Assembly (NCBI RefSeq): GCF_017876155.1
Contig: NZ_JAGINP010000003.1
Span: 186,001-250,000, forward strand
Length of the DNA: 64,000 bases
Direction: 5' to 3'
Origin: Azospirillum rugosum
Lineage (GTDB): Bacteria; Pseudomonadota; Alphaproteobacteria; Azospirillales; Azospirillaceae
Shown: positions 8,822 through 18,122 of the stretch, one piece after another
How positions within the stretch are numbered: position 1 is the first letter of the stretch
How the letters are laid out: each line of letters opens with the position of its first letter
Notes under the pieces: model-generated
What the model was told of the DNA's origin: nothing
The model's database searches: none
What the model saw: the letters and a program-made list of their open reading frames with translations, nothing else
Position numbers and translations under genes: made by a program

Positions 8822-9622
8822 ATGACAAAAGAATCGGCGATCAGAATGTTTCCGAAAGGGGGCGTGTCGGCCTCCTCCATGGCGCGCGGAGATGACTCCG
8901 CCGTCGGCACACGCCGGTCGTCGCTTCTGGTCATCGACAGCAAGCCCATGACGCTGGAGAGCAGCGCCGCCTGGCTGGCCAACCATCTGCCGGGCCTGTC
9001 CGTCGTCCCGCTTCCATCGGTCGACATGGCCTTGCAAGCCCAAAAGCGGATGCACGATGTCGACGGCGATCATGTGTCCGTCATCCTGCTGAACATCGGA
9101 GCGGCCTACACGTCGGACCCGCGTGTCGCCGACGATCTCGGCCGGCTCGACGATGAATTCCCCAACGTCCCGGTCATCGTCATCTCGGACCGCGAGGAGG
9201 TCGAGGCCGTCGCGGAAGCGCTGGAATGCGGCGTCCGTGGCTACATCCCGACGAGCATCTCGCTGCCCGTCGTCGTCGGCGCGATCTATCTGGTCCAGGC
9301 GGGCGGAATCTACGCCCCGCCCTACGCCCTCATGGAGACGAGCCGGCGGAGCACGCTGCGCCTGACGGACCACGCCATGCCCGGCAACAGCGCGATGCCC
9401 GGCTTCACGCGCCGCCAGATGCAAGTGCTGGCCTTCCTCCGCCAAGGCACGCCGAACAAGATCATCGCGCACGAGCTGGCGATGTGCGAGAGCACGGTCA
9501 AAGTCCACGTGCGCCACATCATGAAGAAGCTGCGGGCGACCAACCGCACGCAGGTCGCCTTCCTGACCGCCAGCCTGTTCGGCGAAAGCGGCTCCGGGTA
9601 TGTGTCGGAGCATGAGCACTGA
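8822..9622 (+). CDS. LuxR-type regulator with degenerate receiver domain (Asn in place of Asp)
   Basis: A 266-residue NarL/LuxR-like protein. Residues ~35-160 have the receiver fold pattern (LLVIDSKPM, VSVILLNIG, VPVIVISDREE, CGVRGYIPTS), but the phospho-acceptor position is Asn91 and the conserved Lys after GYI is missing. Residues ~195-250 are a clear LuxR helix-turn-helix (FTRRQMQVLAFLRQG, NKIIAHELAMCESTVKVHVRHIMKKL). It opens the EPS gene region and is followed 130 bp later by fcl. Its closest relatives in the window are the regulators at 17366 and 44503. Regulation probably does not depend on phosphorylation; the ligand is unknown. Confidence 0.88.
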   Translation: MTKESAIRMFPKGGVSASSMARGDDSAVGTRRSSLLVIDSKPMTLESSAAWLANHLPGLSVVPLPSVDMALQAQKRMHDVDGDHVSVILLNIGAAYTSDPRVADDLGRLDDEFPNVPVIVISDREEVEAVAEALECGVRGYIPTSISLPVVVGAIYLVQAGGIYAPPYALMETSRRSTLRLTDHAMPGNSAMPGFTRRQMQVLAFLRQGTPNKIIAHELAMCESTVKVHVRHIMKKLRATNRTQVAFLTASLFGESGSGYVSEHEH

Positions 9623-9751
9623 ACGGGGCATCACGGTGCCCTGACCGATTTTCCCGCAACGAAGGACGGCCGAGCCTGCGTCCGCGTCCCCAACGCACGG
9701 ACGGCGCTTCCATACGGCTGCCTTCCGTGCGCATCGATCGAAGGCTTCGCG

Positions 9752-10720
9752 ATGACATCCATGTTTGACCTTCACGGGCGCCGCGTCTGGGTCGCGGGGC
9801 ATCGCGGCATGGTGGGTTCCGCCGTCGTCCGGCGGCTCGCCCGCGAGCGTTGCAGCGTCCTGACCGTGGAGCGCTCGGCCGTCGACCTGCGCCGGCAATC
9901 CGACGTCGAAACCTGGATCGCGGAGACCCGTCCGGACGCGATCATCCTCGCCGCGGCCAAGGTCGGGGGCATCCATGCCAACGACACCCACCCCGCCGAG
10001 TTCATCTACGACAACCTCGTGATCGAGACGAACATCATCCACGCGGCGTGGCGGTCGGGGGTCGGGAAGCTCCTGTTCCTCGGGTCTTCCTGCATCTACC
10101 CGAAATTCGCGCCGCAGCCGATGACGGAGGATGCCCTCCTGACCGGTCCCCTGGAGCCGACGAACCAGTGGTACGCCATCGCCAAGATCGCCGGCATCAA
10201 GCTTTGCCAAGCCTACCGGCGCCAATACGGCTGCGACTTCATATCCGCGATGCCCACCAACCTGTACGGGCCGGGCGACAATTTCAGCCGGACGTCGAGC
10301 CACGTCCTGCCCGCGTTGATCCGCAAGGTCCACGAGGCGGTCGAGCACGGGCAGGAGACCGTGGAGGTGTGGGGCACCGGGCGTCCGAGGCGGGAGTTCC
10401 TGCACGTGGACGATCTGGCCGACGCCCTGGTCTTCATGCTGCGCCACTATTCCGGCGAGGAGCATCTGAACGTCGGCACCGGCACGGATGTGAGCATCGC
10501 GGAGCTGGCCCAGACCGTCGCCGACGTCATCGGCTATCGCGGCCGCTTCTCGTTCGACGCGTCGATGCCGGACGGAACCCCGCGCAAGCTGATGGATGTC
10601 GGCCGGCTGGCAGGGCTTGGTTGGCGCGCGCGCATGGACTTGCGCACCGGCATCGCCCAAACCTGCGACTGGTACCGGACCGCTCTCAACCAAGGACTGG
10701 TCCGCGCCGCGGCCGAATGA
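9752..10720 (+). CDS. fcl: GDP-L-fucose synthase
   Basis: A 322-residue extended short-chain dehydrogenase (WcaG/Fcl family, usual length ~310-325). It performs the 3,5-epimerisation and 4-reduction of GDP-4-keto-6-deoxymannose to GDP-L-fucose with NADPH. Signatures: nucleotide-binding GHRGMVGSA near residues 14-22, [19 protein letters not shown], the catalytic Tyr/Lys pair in YAIAKIAG, and [14 protein letters not shown] lies upstream of the ATG. The gmd gene that makes its substrate follows 113 bp downstream, in the order opposite to the E. coli gmd-fcl pair. The fucose product would feed the EPS glycosyltransferases of this locus. Confidence 0.95.
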   Translation: MTSMFDLHGRRVWVAGHRGMVGSAVVRRLARERCSVLTVERSAVDLRRQSDVETWIAETRPDAIILAAAKVGGIHANDTHPAEFIYDNLVIETNIIHAAWRSGVGKLLFLGSSCIYPKFAPQPMTEDALLTGPLEPTNQWYAIAKIAGIKLCQAYRRQYGCDFISAMPTNLYGPGDNFSRTSSHVLPALIRKVHEAVEHGQETVEVWGTGRPRREFLHVDDLADALVFMLRHYSGEEHLNVGTGTDVSIAELAQTVADVIGYRGRFSFDASMPDGTPRKLMDVGRLAGLGWRARMDLRTGIAQTCDWYRTALNQGLVRAAAE

Positions 10721-10732
10721 TCAGGCTGGCCA

Positions 10733-10761
10733 GCGCCATGGTCCAAGGCGCCATGGTCCAA
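10733..10761 (+). promoter_or_regulatory. Direct repeat of CCATGGTCCAA upstream of gmd
   Basis: GCGCCATGGTCCAA occurs twice with a 15-bp period (10733 and 10748) in the short fcl-gmd gap. The CCATGGTCC core recurs upstream of the genes at 19855 and 40741, so it may be a shared operator. Confidence 0.4.
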
Positions 10762-10833
10762 ACGTTCCGACGCTTTCGTGCCGAACATCCATCGGGGGAG
10801 CACACGGCTCCACAGCAACATGAGGATTCGAAC

Positions 10834-11904
10834 GTGAGCAAGACTGCGCTGATCACCGGTGTTACTGGGCAGGACGGTGCCTATCTGGCCGAAATCCTGC
10901 TGGACAAGGGCTATATCGTCCATGGCGTCAAGCGCCGCTCCTCATCCTTCAATTCCGCCCGTGTCGAACACCTGTACCAGGACCCGCACGAAAGCGGCGT
11001 TCGCTTCTTCATGCATTACGGGGACCTGACCGACGCGACCAACCTCATCCGACTGGTCCAGGAGGTCCAGCCGGACGAGATCTACAACCTCGCCGCCCAG
11101 AGCCACGTGCAGGTGAGCTTCGAGACGCCGGAATACACGGCCAACGCCGACGGGATCGGCACGTTGCGCCTGCTGGAGGCCATCCGCATCCTCGGGATGG
11201 AGGAACGGACGCGCTTCTACCAGGCCTCCACGTCCGAACTCTACGGCAAAGTGCAGGAGACGCCGCAGCGCGAGACGACGCCCTTCTACCCGCGCAGCCC
11301 CTACGCGGCGGCGAAGCTCTACGCCTATTGGATCACGGTGAACTACCGCGAGGCGTACGGCATGCACGCCTCCAACGGCATCCTGTTCAACCACGAGAGC
11401 CCGATCCGCGGCGAGACCTTCGTGACGCGCAAGATCACCCGGGCCGTCGCCGCCATCCAGCACGGCCTGCAGGATGTGCTCTACCTCGGCAACCTGGACG
11501 CCAAGCGCGACTGGGGCCACGCCCGCGACTATGTCGAGGGCATGTGGCGCATGCTGCAGCAGCCGGAAGGCGGCGACTACGTCCTGGCCACCGGCGAGGC
11601 CCACTCGGTGCGCGAGTTCGTGGAACTGGCCTTCGCCCGCGTCGGAAAGACCATCGAATGGCGGGGCAAGGGCGTGAACGAGAAGGGCTACGACGCGAGC
11701 ACCGGCGCTCCGCTCGTCCGCATCGACGAACGCTATTTCCGGCCGACGGAAGTCGATCTGCTGCTGGGCGATCCGTCCAAGGCGCACCGGGAGCTTGGCT
11801 GGCGACACGGCACGACCTTCACCGACCTGGTCAATGAGATGGTGGACGCCGACCTCCACCAGTTCGCGGTCAGCCTGGACTACGCCAAGCACCGGTTCGA
11901 CTGA
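10834..11904 (+). CDS. gmd: GDP-mannose 4,6-dehydratase
   Basis: A 356-residue NADP-dependent dehydratase converting GDP-D-mannose to GDP-4-keto-6-deoxymannose, the first step to GDP-fucose. Signatures: [49 protein letters not shown] (Tyr/Lys pair), GILFNHESP and [15 protein letters not shown]. The open frame extends further upstream, but the GTG at 10834 (VSKTALITG) has GAGG 8 bases before it and gives the normal family length, so it is chosen. It works with fcl upstream and manC (18123). A strong terminator follows at 11923. Confidence 0.95.
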   Translation: MSKTALITGVTGQDGAYLAEILLDKGYIVHGVKRRSSSFNSARVEHLYQDPHESGVRFFMHYGDLTDATNLIRLVQEVQPDEIYNLAAQSHVQVSFETPEYTANADGIGTLRLLEAIRILGMEERTRFYQASTSELYGKVQETPQRETTPFYPRSPYAAAKLYAYWITVNYREAYGMHASNGILFNHESPIRGETFVTRKITRAVAAIQHGLQDVLYLGNLDAKRDWGHARDYVEGMWRMLQQPEGGDYVLATGEAHSVREFVELAFARVGKTIEWRGKGVNEKGYDASTGAPLVRIDERYFRPTEVDLLLGDPSKAHRELGWRHGTTFTDLVNEMVDADLHQFAVSLDYAKHRFD

Positions 11905-11922
11905 CGGGCGCTTCAACGACGT

Positions 11923-11961
11923 GCGGGCTGCGGACCGGTCGGTCCGCAGCCCGCATTTTTT
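11923..11961 (+). terminator. Rho-independent terminator after gmd
   Basis: A perfect 14-bp stem (arms 11923-11936 and 11941-11954) with a 4-nt loop is followed by A and a run of six T. It lies between the convergent gmd and ugd genes and should end the gmd transcript; the minus-strand side lacks a T run. Confidence 0.9.
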
Positions 11962-11985
11962 ATCCTGTGCCGTCCTTGGCTCCGG

Positions 11986-13326
11986 TTACGACCGTGCTTC
12001 GGCGGGGTGCGCCGGCCGGCCGATGGAGCTGTAGCTGAAGCCGGCCTTCGCCATGTCGCCGGGATTGTAAATGTTGCGCAGGTCGATCATGACCGGCCGC
12101 TTCAGCAGCGTCTTGACCCGCTTCAGATCCAGCGCGCGGAACTCGTTCCACTCCGTCAGGATCGCCATGCAGGAAGCGCCGTCCAGCGCGGCGTAAGCGT
12201 CTTCCGTCCACTCCACGCCGGGCAGCAGCTTGGCCGCCTCCGCCATGCCCGCCGGATCGAAGGCGCGCACGTGGGCGCCGGCCGCCTGCAGCGCCGCGAT
12301 GATGTCAATGGCCGGGCTGTCGCGCATGTCGTCGGTGTTGGGCTTGAAGGTGACGCCCAGCACGCCGATGGTCTTGCCGTCCACCACCCCGCCGCAGGCG
12401 GCGATGATGCGCTCGGCCATCTGCTTCTTGCGCTTGTCGTTGATGTCCACCACCGTTTCGATGATGCGCAAGGGGCTGCCCATCTGCTGCGCCGTGCGGA
12501 CCAGCGCCAGCGTGTCCTTGGGGAAGCAGGAGCCGCCGTAGCCCGGGCCGGGGTGCAGGAACTTCCGGCCGATGCGCCCGTCCAGCCCGATGCCGCGGGC
12601 GACGTCGTGCACGTCCGCCCCGACCTTCTCGCACAGGTCGGCGATCTCGTTGATGAAGGTGATCTTGGCCGCCAGGAAGGTGTTGGCCGCGTATTTCGTC
12701 AACTCCGCCGTCTCCAGCGAGGTCACCACGATCGGCGTCTCGATCAGGTAGAGCGGCCGGTAGAGCCGGCGCATCACCTCGCCTGCCCGATCGGAGGTGG
12801 CGCCGATGACGACGCGATCCGGGCGCATGAAGTCGCCGATGGCCGAGCCTTCGCGCAGGAACTCCGGGTTGCTCGCCACGTCGAAGTCGGCACCAGGCGC
12901 AAAGTCGGGGCGGACGCGGCGGATGATCGCCTCGACCTCGCGGCCGGTGCCGACCGGCACGGTCGACTTGGTGACGACCACGGTGTAGCGGTCGAGGTTG
13001 GCGGCGATCTCCTCCGCGGCGCCGAAGACGTAGGAGAGGTCGGCGTGGCCGTCGCCGCGGCGGGTCGGCGTGCCCACGGCGATGAACACGGCGTCGACGC
13101 CCTGCATCGCCTCATTCAGGTCCATGGTGAAGGACAGGCGGCCCGCGGCGACGTTGCGCGCCACCAGGTCGTCCAGCCCCGGCTCGTAGATCGGGATCTC
13201 GCCGCGCTTCAGGCGCTCGATCTTGCCCGCGTCCTTGTCGACGCAAGCCACGTGGACGCCGAATTCCGAAAAGCAGGCCCCGGACACCAGCCCGACGTAA
13301 CCTGTGCCGATCATCGCAACGCGCAT
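11986..13326 (-). CDS. ugd: UDP-glucose 6-dehydrogenase
   Basis: A 446-residue NAD-dependent enzyme oxidising UDP-glucose to UDP-glucuronate. Signatures: MRVAMIGTGYVGLVSG at the N-terminus, AVGTPTRRGDG, KSTVPVGTG, NPEFLREG, and the catalytic Cys in GPGYGGSCFPKD. The ATG at 13326 is preceded by AAGGGGA; a longer frame to 13362 is not needed. It is the only sugar-nucleotide gene of the EPS locus on the minus strand and so has its own promoter; a TAGAAT -10-like box lies at 13348-13343. Its product is the substrate of the UXS enzyme at 22548. Specificity for UDP-Glc rather than UDP-GlcNAc is inferred from overall similarity. Confidence 0.93.
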   Translation of the reverse strand: MRVAMIGTGYVGLVSGACFSEFGVHVACVDKDAGKIERLKRGEIPIYEPGLDDLVARNVAAGRLSFTMDLNEAMQGVDAVFIAVGTPTRRGDGHADLSYVFGAAEEIAANLDRYTVVVTKSTVPVGTGREVEAIIRRVRPDFAPGADFDVASNPEFLREGSAIGDFMRPDRVVIGATSDRAGEVMRRLYRPLYLIETPIVVTSLETAELTKYAANTFLAAKITFINEIADLCEKVGADVHDVARGIGLDGRIGRKFLHPGPGYGGSCFPKDTLALVRTAQQMGSPLRIIETVVDINDKRKKQMAERIIAACGGVVDGKTIGVLGVTFKPNTDDMRDSPAIDIIAALQAAGAHVRAFDPAGMAEAAKLLPGVEWTEDAYAALDGASCMAILTEWNEFRALDLKRVKTLLKRPVMIDLRNIYNPGDMAKAGFSYSSIGRPAHPAEARS

Positions 13327-14005
13327 GGAGTCCCCTTTCCTTATTCTACACGCGTGCCGCACCAGCCGTCCGTCCGCTTAGGACCGGCAGCATCCGGTCG
13401 TTGAGTGATGTCTGGGGCTGAGGCTGGTGGGAGCGTGCCGCACACCCGTGCGTTCGTGGTTTCCGCGCAGCGGCCTGTGCGCAAGCGGCGTCCTGACCGG
13501 GCCGCGCCACCGGGCTGTTCCGCTGGGGCCGCGCCGTCACACGTCCAGGCCGCCCGCCGATGAAGCACAGTCAAGGCCATGTGATCTGAATGTTTGCACA
13601 ACACCAACTGAACGGAGAAGTCGTCCAGATGTCCTAATCACATTCCGACAACGATTGACTTCATGGAATTACTTGGCCGTCCATATACGGCATAGGGACG
13701 CTACGCATTTTTGTGAATTGCCGGACCGATGCCGCGGCATCACCGCAACGACCGGGCGCACATCCTCCCTTCGGCGGAGGCCGGTCATCCCTGCTCATGA
13801 TGCGCAATGCGTATTCGAACAAAGTGAGGAATGGCGCCGCGTCGGTTGCTGGCTGACACTCCTCAACAATGAGGTTTGGCCGCGGCCAGGATCCACAGGA
13901 TGCCGGAAAGGGCGTTCCTCCACGCCGTCTCCTGTTCCGGAGCATGAAAAATCAGCCAAAGGGCCACCGAATGTGCGGCGGCGATCCCTTCCATAAGGAT
14001 TCACC
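13327..14005. other. Long divergent intergenic region (ugd / glycosyltransferase)
   Basis: About 680 bp. It should hold the promoters of ugd (leftward) and of the glycosyltransferase at 14006 (rightward). A perfect 14-bp palindrome lies at 13728-13741 and a small hairpin CCTCA/TGAGG near 13859. The middle part is less GC-rich than its surroundings. An open frame across it has no protein-like features. Confidence 0.6.
13728..13741. promoter_or_regulatory. Perfect 14-bp palindrome (possible operator)
   Basis: GATGCCGCGGCATC reads the same on both strands. It contains the ATGCC/GGCAT half-site also seen as an inverted repeat at 17200-17216 and as a GGCATGCC core near 20804 and 20922. A regulatory role is inferred. 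Confidence 0.35.
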
Positions 14006-15226
14006 ATGAAAATCCTGATCTTTGCCCATCGCTTGGAAATCGGTGGCACGCAGTTCAACGCCATCGAACTCGGGGCGGCCTTGCGGGACCAGCACGGCTT
14101 CGACGTCGTCCTGTGGGCCACGCCGGGGCCGATGCTGTCGCTGATCGAGCGAAAGGGACTGCGCTACGTGGCGGCCCCGGACGCCCGGCTGCATCCCTCG
14201 CCGACGCGGATGCAGGAGCTTCGCGCCTTGGTGCGGCAGGAAAAGCCGGACCTGATCCACGCCTGGGACTGGTGGCAGGGGCTGGAGGCCTATTACGCGA
14301 CCCACCTGCCCATGAAGGTGCCGTTGATCGTCACCGACATGATGTTCGATTTCAACCGCGTGCTTCCCAAGGCGGTGCCGACCACCTTCGGGACGCCGCA
14401 ACTGGTCGAACGGGCTGCAAAGTCCGGTTGGAAGCGGCCTGAACTTCTGTTGCCGCCGGTGGACGTGGTCCAGAACGCGCCCGACGCAGTGGACGCCCGC
14501 CCGTTCAAGGAACAGTTCGGGGTGCGCGACGACGAGATCACGCTGGTCACCGTGTCGCGACTGGCAGAGTTCATGAAGGCCGACGGGATCATACGCACGG
14601 TCGAGGCCGTTCGCCGGCTTGGCCGACACATGCCCCTGAAAGCGTTGATCGTCGGCGACGGCACGGCGCGGTCCCGGCTCCAGGCCATGGCGGACGACGT
14701 CAACGCGGAATTGGGGCGTTCCGCCGTCGTGTTGACCGGGCCGCTGGACGACCCGAGGCCGGCCTATGCGGCCGCGGACATCGTCATCGGCATGAGCGGA
14801 TCGGTCATGAGGGCCATGGCCATCGGCAAGCCGGTGATCATCCAGGGATGGAGCGGGTTCGCCGCGGTCTTTTCTCCGGACACCGCCCCCACCTTCCATT
14901 ACACCGGGATGTACGGAACCGGCGACGGCGATCCGTCAAATCAGTGTCTCTCGGATGCGATCTGCCGGCTTGCCGAGGATGCGTCGCTGCGCACCGAACT
15001 CGGGCGGTTCGGCCGCGACTTCATCCTCCAGCACCACGCCCTCGACGTCGTGGCTCCGCGTCTGGCCCAATTCTGCCGGTCCGCGTGCGAAGAGGCTCCG
15101 CGCCTGCCCGTGATCGCCAAGGATGCCTTGCGCACCGCAATGATCTACTGCCGGGAACGGCGATTCCTCTCGGCGTCGCGCGACCTCCTCCCAACCGATC
15201 GCAAGCCCCTCTGGAAAATCTCGTGA
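14006..15226 (+). CDS. GT4-like glycosyltransferase
   Basis: A 406-residue glycosyltransferase of the GT-B fold. The N-terminus MKILIFAHRLEIGGTQ is the usual GT4 acceptor-side start with the GGT/GGA loop; the donor-side domain starts near residue 175 (ITLVTVSRLAEFMKADG, ALIVGDGTARSRLQAMA). The nucleotide-sugar motif that normally reads E-x7-E is degenerate here (GMSGSVMRAMAIGKPVI, with Arg where the second Glu is expected), so activity or donor may differ from standard GT4 enzymes. AAGGA lies before the ATG. It is followed 58 bp later by the flippase gene, with which it is probably co-transcribed. Acceptor and donor cannot be assigned. Confidence 0.82.
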   Translation: MKILIFAHRLEIGGTQFNAIELGAALRDQHGFDVVLWATPGPMLSLIERKGLRYVAAPDARLHPSPTRMQELRALVRQEKPDLIHAWDWWQGLEAYYATHLPMKVPLIVTDMMFDFNRVLPKAVPTTFGTPQLVERAAKSGWKRPELLLPPVDVVQNAPDAVDARPFKEQFGVRDDEITLVTVSRLAEFMKADGIIRTVEAVRRLGRHMPLKALIVGDGTARSRLQAMADDVNAELGRSAVVLTGPLDDPRPAYAAADIVIGMSGSVMRAMAIGKPVIIQGWSGFAAVFSPDTAPTFHYTGMYGTGDGDPSNQCLSDAICRLAEDASLRTELGRFGRDFILQHHALDVVAPRLAQFCRSACEEAPRLPVIAKDALRTAMIYCRERRFLSASRDLLPTDRKPLWKIS

Positions 15227-15284
15227 CCGGCGGGTTCGGCCCTGGGAGCCGTTCCCGGCCGATCAGCGGGCCGTTGCCATTGCC

Positions 15285-16940
15285 ATGGAGGGTTCCTTGA
15301 ATTGGAGGTGGAACGACGCGGGGGTGAGGCTTCGAGCGCTGTTCCTCCGTTCGCCACGGATGCCATGGCGACGTCCGCCCGCGGCACGCACCACGCTTGG
15401 AGAGCAGGGCGACGGCGAAGGGACGATCACCGACGTTTCCGGCTCGGCCATGCCGGACCGCGCCGTGGCGGACGTGTCCAATGGCGAGATCAGGGCGCGG
15501 TCCGTCCACGGGAGCGGCTTCGTTCTTGCCCTTCAGCTGTTGCGCCTTTTCGTCCGGCTCGGCTCGATGGTGGTCATCGCGCGCCTGCTGTCGCCGGCCG
15601 ATTTCGGCCTGGTGGCCATGGTGCTTCCGGTGGTCGCGTTCGCCAGTGCCTTTCAGGAACTCGGGTTGGGGGCGGCGACCGTGCAGAAGGCCTCCGTGAC
15701 CTTCCAGCAGATCAGCACCCTGTTCTGGATCAACGCCACGGCCAGCGGAGTCCTCGCAGCGCTTCTCGCCGTCGGCGCGCCATATGTCGCGTCCTTCTAC
15801 GGCAACGCGCAGCTGACCGACATCACCGTCGCCTTCGCCGGGATCCTGCTCGTGAGCGGCCTCGCCGCGCAGCATCTTGCCCTGTTCAGGCGGCAGATGA
15901 AATTCGTCGCCCTGTCCTTCATCGATTCCGCCGCGATGGTGACGGGCGTGGCCGTCGGGTTGCTGTCCGCCTGGTTCGGCGCCGGCTTCTGGGCGCTGGT
16001 CGTCATGAACGGAACGGAGGCCGTCGTCCGGCTCACCCTGCTGTGGATCGTCAGCGGATGGACACCCGGCCGCCCCGGGAACCTGCGCAGCGTGGCGTCG
16101 ATGGTGGCCTTCGGCGGCAACATGGTCGCGTCCTCCGTCATCTTCTATGTCGTCCGTCACCTGGACAACATTCTGATCGGCAAATACTGGGGTGACGTCG
16201 CCCTGGGACTGTACAGCCGGGCCTACAACCTGGTGCTGTTGCCCATCGCGAACATCACCGATCCGGTCAGCGGCATCATCATCGCGGCGTTGAGCCGCCT
16301 TCAGGACCATCCCGACCAGTATCGCGCCTACTTCCTGCGCGCGGTTTGCCTGACGGCGAGCCTTGGAATGCCCATTGCCGTGTTCTGCATCGTGGAGGCC
16401 GAACTCGTCATCGGCATCGTGTTCGGGAAACAGTGGCACGAGGCTGTGCCGATCTACATCGCGCTCGGTCCCGTCGCGATCACGGCCACGTTCAATTCCT
16501 CAACCTACTGGGTGTACGCCAGCCTGGGGAGGGCGGAACGGCAACTCCGCTGGGCGGTGATCGCCAGTTCGATCTTCGCCCTCTCCTTCGTCCTCGGGCT
16601 TCCCTACGGGCCGATCGGCGTCGGCATCGCCTACAGCGCCGCCTTCTGCCTGCTCCAATTGCCGAGCCTCGCCTACTGCTTCCGTGGGACGCCGATCCGG
16701 TTGGGGGATTTCCTGCTCATGATCAGCGTCCCGGGCCTGGCGTCGCTGGCGGCGGCGGGCGTCACGCTGGCGGTGCACAGGATGGTGGCCGTGGCGAACC
16801 CCATCGCCACGCTGGGCATCGCCGGCTTGGCCTTCTTCGCGTCTTATGGCGCCGCGTACCTCGCACACCCCGTCGGGCGGCAGAACCTTCATCACTTGCG
16901 AGGCATTTTGGCGGAATTGAAGAGCCGCGTTCGGCAATGA
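15285..16940 (+). CDS. Wzx-like polysaccharide flippase (PST/MOP family)
   Basis: A 551-residue multi-pass membrane protein of the polysaccharide transporter family, which flips undecaprenyl-linked repeat units across the inner membrane. The conserved start is the QLLRLFVRLGSMVVIARLLSP segment near residues 85-105, with about a dozen hydrophobic spans after it (for example VVAFASAFQELGLGAA, ALLAVGAPYVASFYG, VLGLPYGPIGVGIAY). The first ~80 residues are poorly conserved and basic; the ATG at 15285 has no clear ribosome site, and a start at 15450 (MPDRAVAD) is also possible. It partners functionally with the Wzy-like (36261) and Wzc-like (32357) proteins. WzxC-type is most likely. Confidence 0.87.
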   Translation: MEGSLNWRWNDAGVRLRALFLRSPRMPWRRPPAARTTLGEQGDGEGTITDVSGSAMPDRAVADVSNGEIRARSVHGSGFVLALQLLRLFVRLGSMVVIARLLSPADFGLVAMVLPVVAFASAFQELGLGAATVQKASVTFQQISTLFWINATASGVLAALLAVGAPYVASFYGNAQLTDITVAFAGILLVSGLAAQHLALFRRQMKFVALSFIDSAAMVTGVAVGLLSAWFGAGFWALVVMNGTEAVVRLTLLWIVSGWTPGRPGNLRSVASMVAFGGNMVASSVIFYVVRHLDNILIGKYWGDVALGLYSRAYNLVLLPIANITDPVSGIIIAALSRLQDHPDQYRAYFLRAVCLTASLGMPIAVFCIVEAELVIGIVFGKQWHEAVPIYIALGPVAITATFNSSTYWVYASLGRAERQLRWAVIASSIFALSFVLGLPYGPIGVGIAYSAAFCLLQLPSLAYCFRGTPIRLGDFLLMISVPGLASLAAAGVTLAVHRMVAVANPIATLGIAGLAFFASYGAAYLAHPVGRQNLHHLRGILAELKSRVRQ

Positions 16941-17365
16941 CGCCGTGCCGACAGCAGGAGCAGGACGGTCCGCCGTCCGCATCCCCCGACCGGCCACTCC
17001 TCAAAAGGGAGGATGTCAGAGTAGATTTTCCGATACTCATGCCTCTAAGCAGTACGCAGACACTGTGAACCGATACTGGCCATCCTGCGAAATGCCGATT
17101 TACGGATAGCCCGAATTTATGTAGCGTGATGTGGTTCATCTATTATCGGTGACTCGGTAAAATTTTTTAATGACCTGATTTCGCGCTTCCATCATTTCGA
17201 ATGCCGAGTGGGCATTGGTGGAAATTGAGACTGAAAGCGCTGCCGCGTCCTTGGAACCCGTTCTTAACGGCCTACAGCCCCGGTGGGCATCAAGCGACAG
17301 CAATCACGCCCCGGATGCAATCCCAGCCCGACAGCGGATGTGCACGCCAAAGGAGGAAGGCAGAA
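16941..17365. other. AT-richer intergenic region upstream of the second LuxR-type regulator
   Basis: About 425 bp. The central part (17080-17200) is clearly more AT-rich than its surroundings and includes TATTAT and a run of six T, as expected of a promoter region, but no well-spaced -35/-10 pair was found. An inverted repeat at 17200-17216 lies 150 bp before the regulator start. Confidence 0.55.
17200..17216. promoter_or_regulatory. Inverted repeat AATGCC-N5-GGCATT (possible operator)
   Basis: Six-base arms AATGCC and GGCATT flank a 5-bp spacer upstream of the regulator at 17366. It shares the ATGCC/GGCAT half-site with 13728-13741. Role inferred. Confidence 0.3.
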
Positions 17366-18076
17366 ATGGTGGAGAACCAGCCATCGCAAGCGAAGCTGAC
17401 AATCTTGTTCGCCGACGAGAACAGTCTGACGCGTGATTGCTTTGCCCTGAGCATCGGCGCTCTGGACAGCGGCATCACCGTCCACGCCGTTCCGTCACTG
17501 GACGACGCCCGGCAGTTGGCCCGGCAGTTCTCCCGGATCGACGCCATTCTCTGCAATTTCGGGTCGGGGCGGGACGTCAGGCCGATCATGCCGCAGGCCA
17601 TCCAGGAAGCCGTGGCGGCCTTCCAAGACATTCCGCTCATCGTCATTTCCGATTCCGACGACATCGTCACGATCCTCGAATGCCTGCGCACGGGTGTGCG
17701 CGGCTACATCGTGTCGAGCCTCGGCCTCGGAGTGGCGCTCGAGGCGATCCGTCTCGTGGTGGCCGGCGGGACCTTCATCCCGGCCAGCTCGCTGAACAAG
17801 CTGGCGCCGATGCCGATGCAGACGGTGAAGGGGCCGGACGGTCACGCGGACATGGACAACATCGGAGGACTGACCCCGCGCGAGATGGCGGTGCTGAACT
17901 GCCTGCGCGAGGGAAAGTCGAACAAGATCATCGCCTACAAGCTCGGCATGTGTGAGAACACGGCCAAGGCGCACGTGCGCAACGTGCTGAAAAAGCTGGG
18001 CGCGACCAACCGCACGGAGGCCGCTTATCTGGCCCACACCCGGTTTTCGAGCCCCACGAACATCGCCAACGGATGA
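17366..18076 (+). CDS. LuxR-type regulator with degenerate receiver domain
   Basis: A 236-residue regulator. The receiver-like part (~10-135) keeps FADEN at the acidic pocket but has Asn64 at the phospho-acceptor site (AILCNFG) and lacks the conserved Lys (GVRGYIVSS). The LuxR helix-turn-helix is at ~168-222 (LTPREMAVLNCLREGKSNKIIAYKLGMCENTAKAHVRNVLKKLG). The ATG at 17366 has a near-perfect AGGAGGAAGG site; the frame is open further upstream but that is not needed. It sits just upstream of manC (46 bp gap), so it may be co-transcribed with it or control it. Closely related to the proteins at 8822 and 44503. Confidence 0.9.
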   Translation: MVENQPSQAKLTILFADENSLTRDCFALSIGALDSGITVHAVPSLDDARQLARQFSRIDAILCNFGSGRDVRPIMPQAIQEAVAAFQDIPLIVISDSDDIVTILECLRTGVRGYIVSSLGLGVALEAIRLVVAGGTFIPASSLNKLAPMPMQTVKGPDGHADMDNIGGLTPREMAVLNCLREGKSNKIIAYKLGMCENTAKAHVRNVLKKLGATNRTEAAYLAHTRFSSPTNIANG

Positions 18077-18122
18077 ATGGGCCAACGGATATTTGGCCGG
18101 CGCTGAACAAGGGGTTTGGCAC

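Noticed and set aside
13427..13996. A 189-codon plus-strand frame in the ugd/glycosyltransferase gap
   Set aside because: No ribosome site, biased composition and no recognisable domain; it crosses a palindrome and a likely promoter region.
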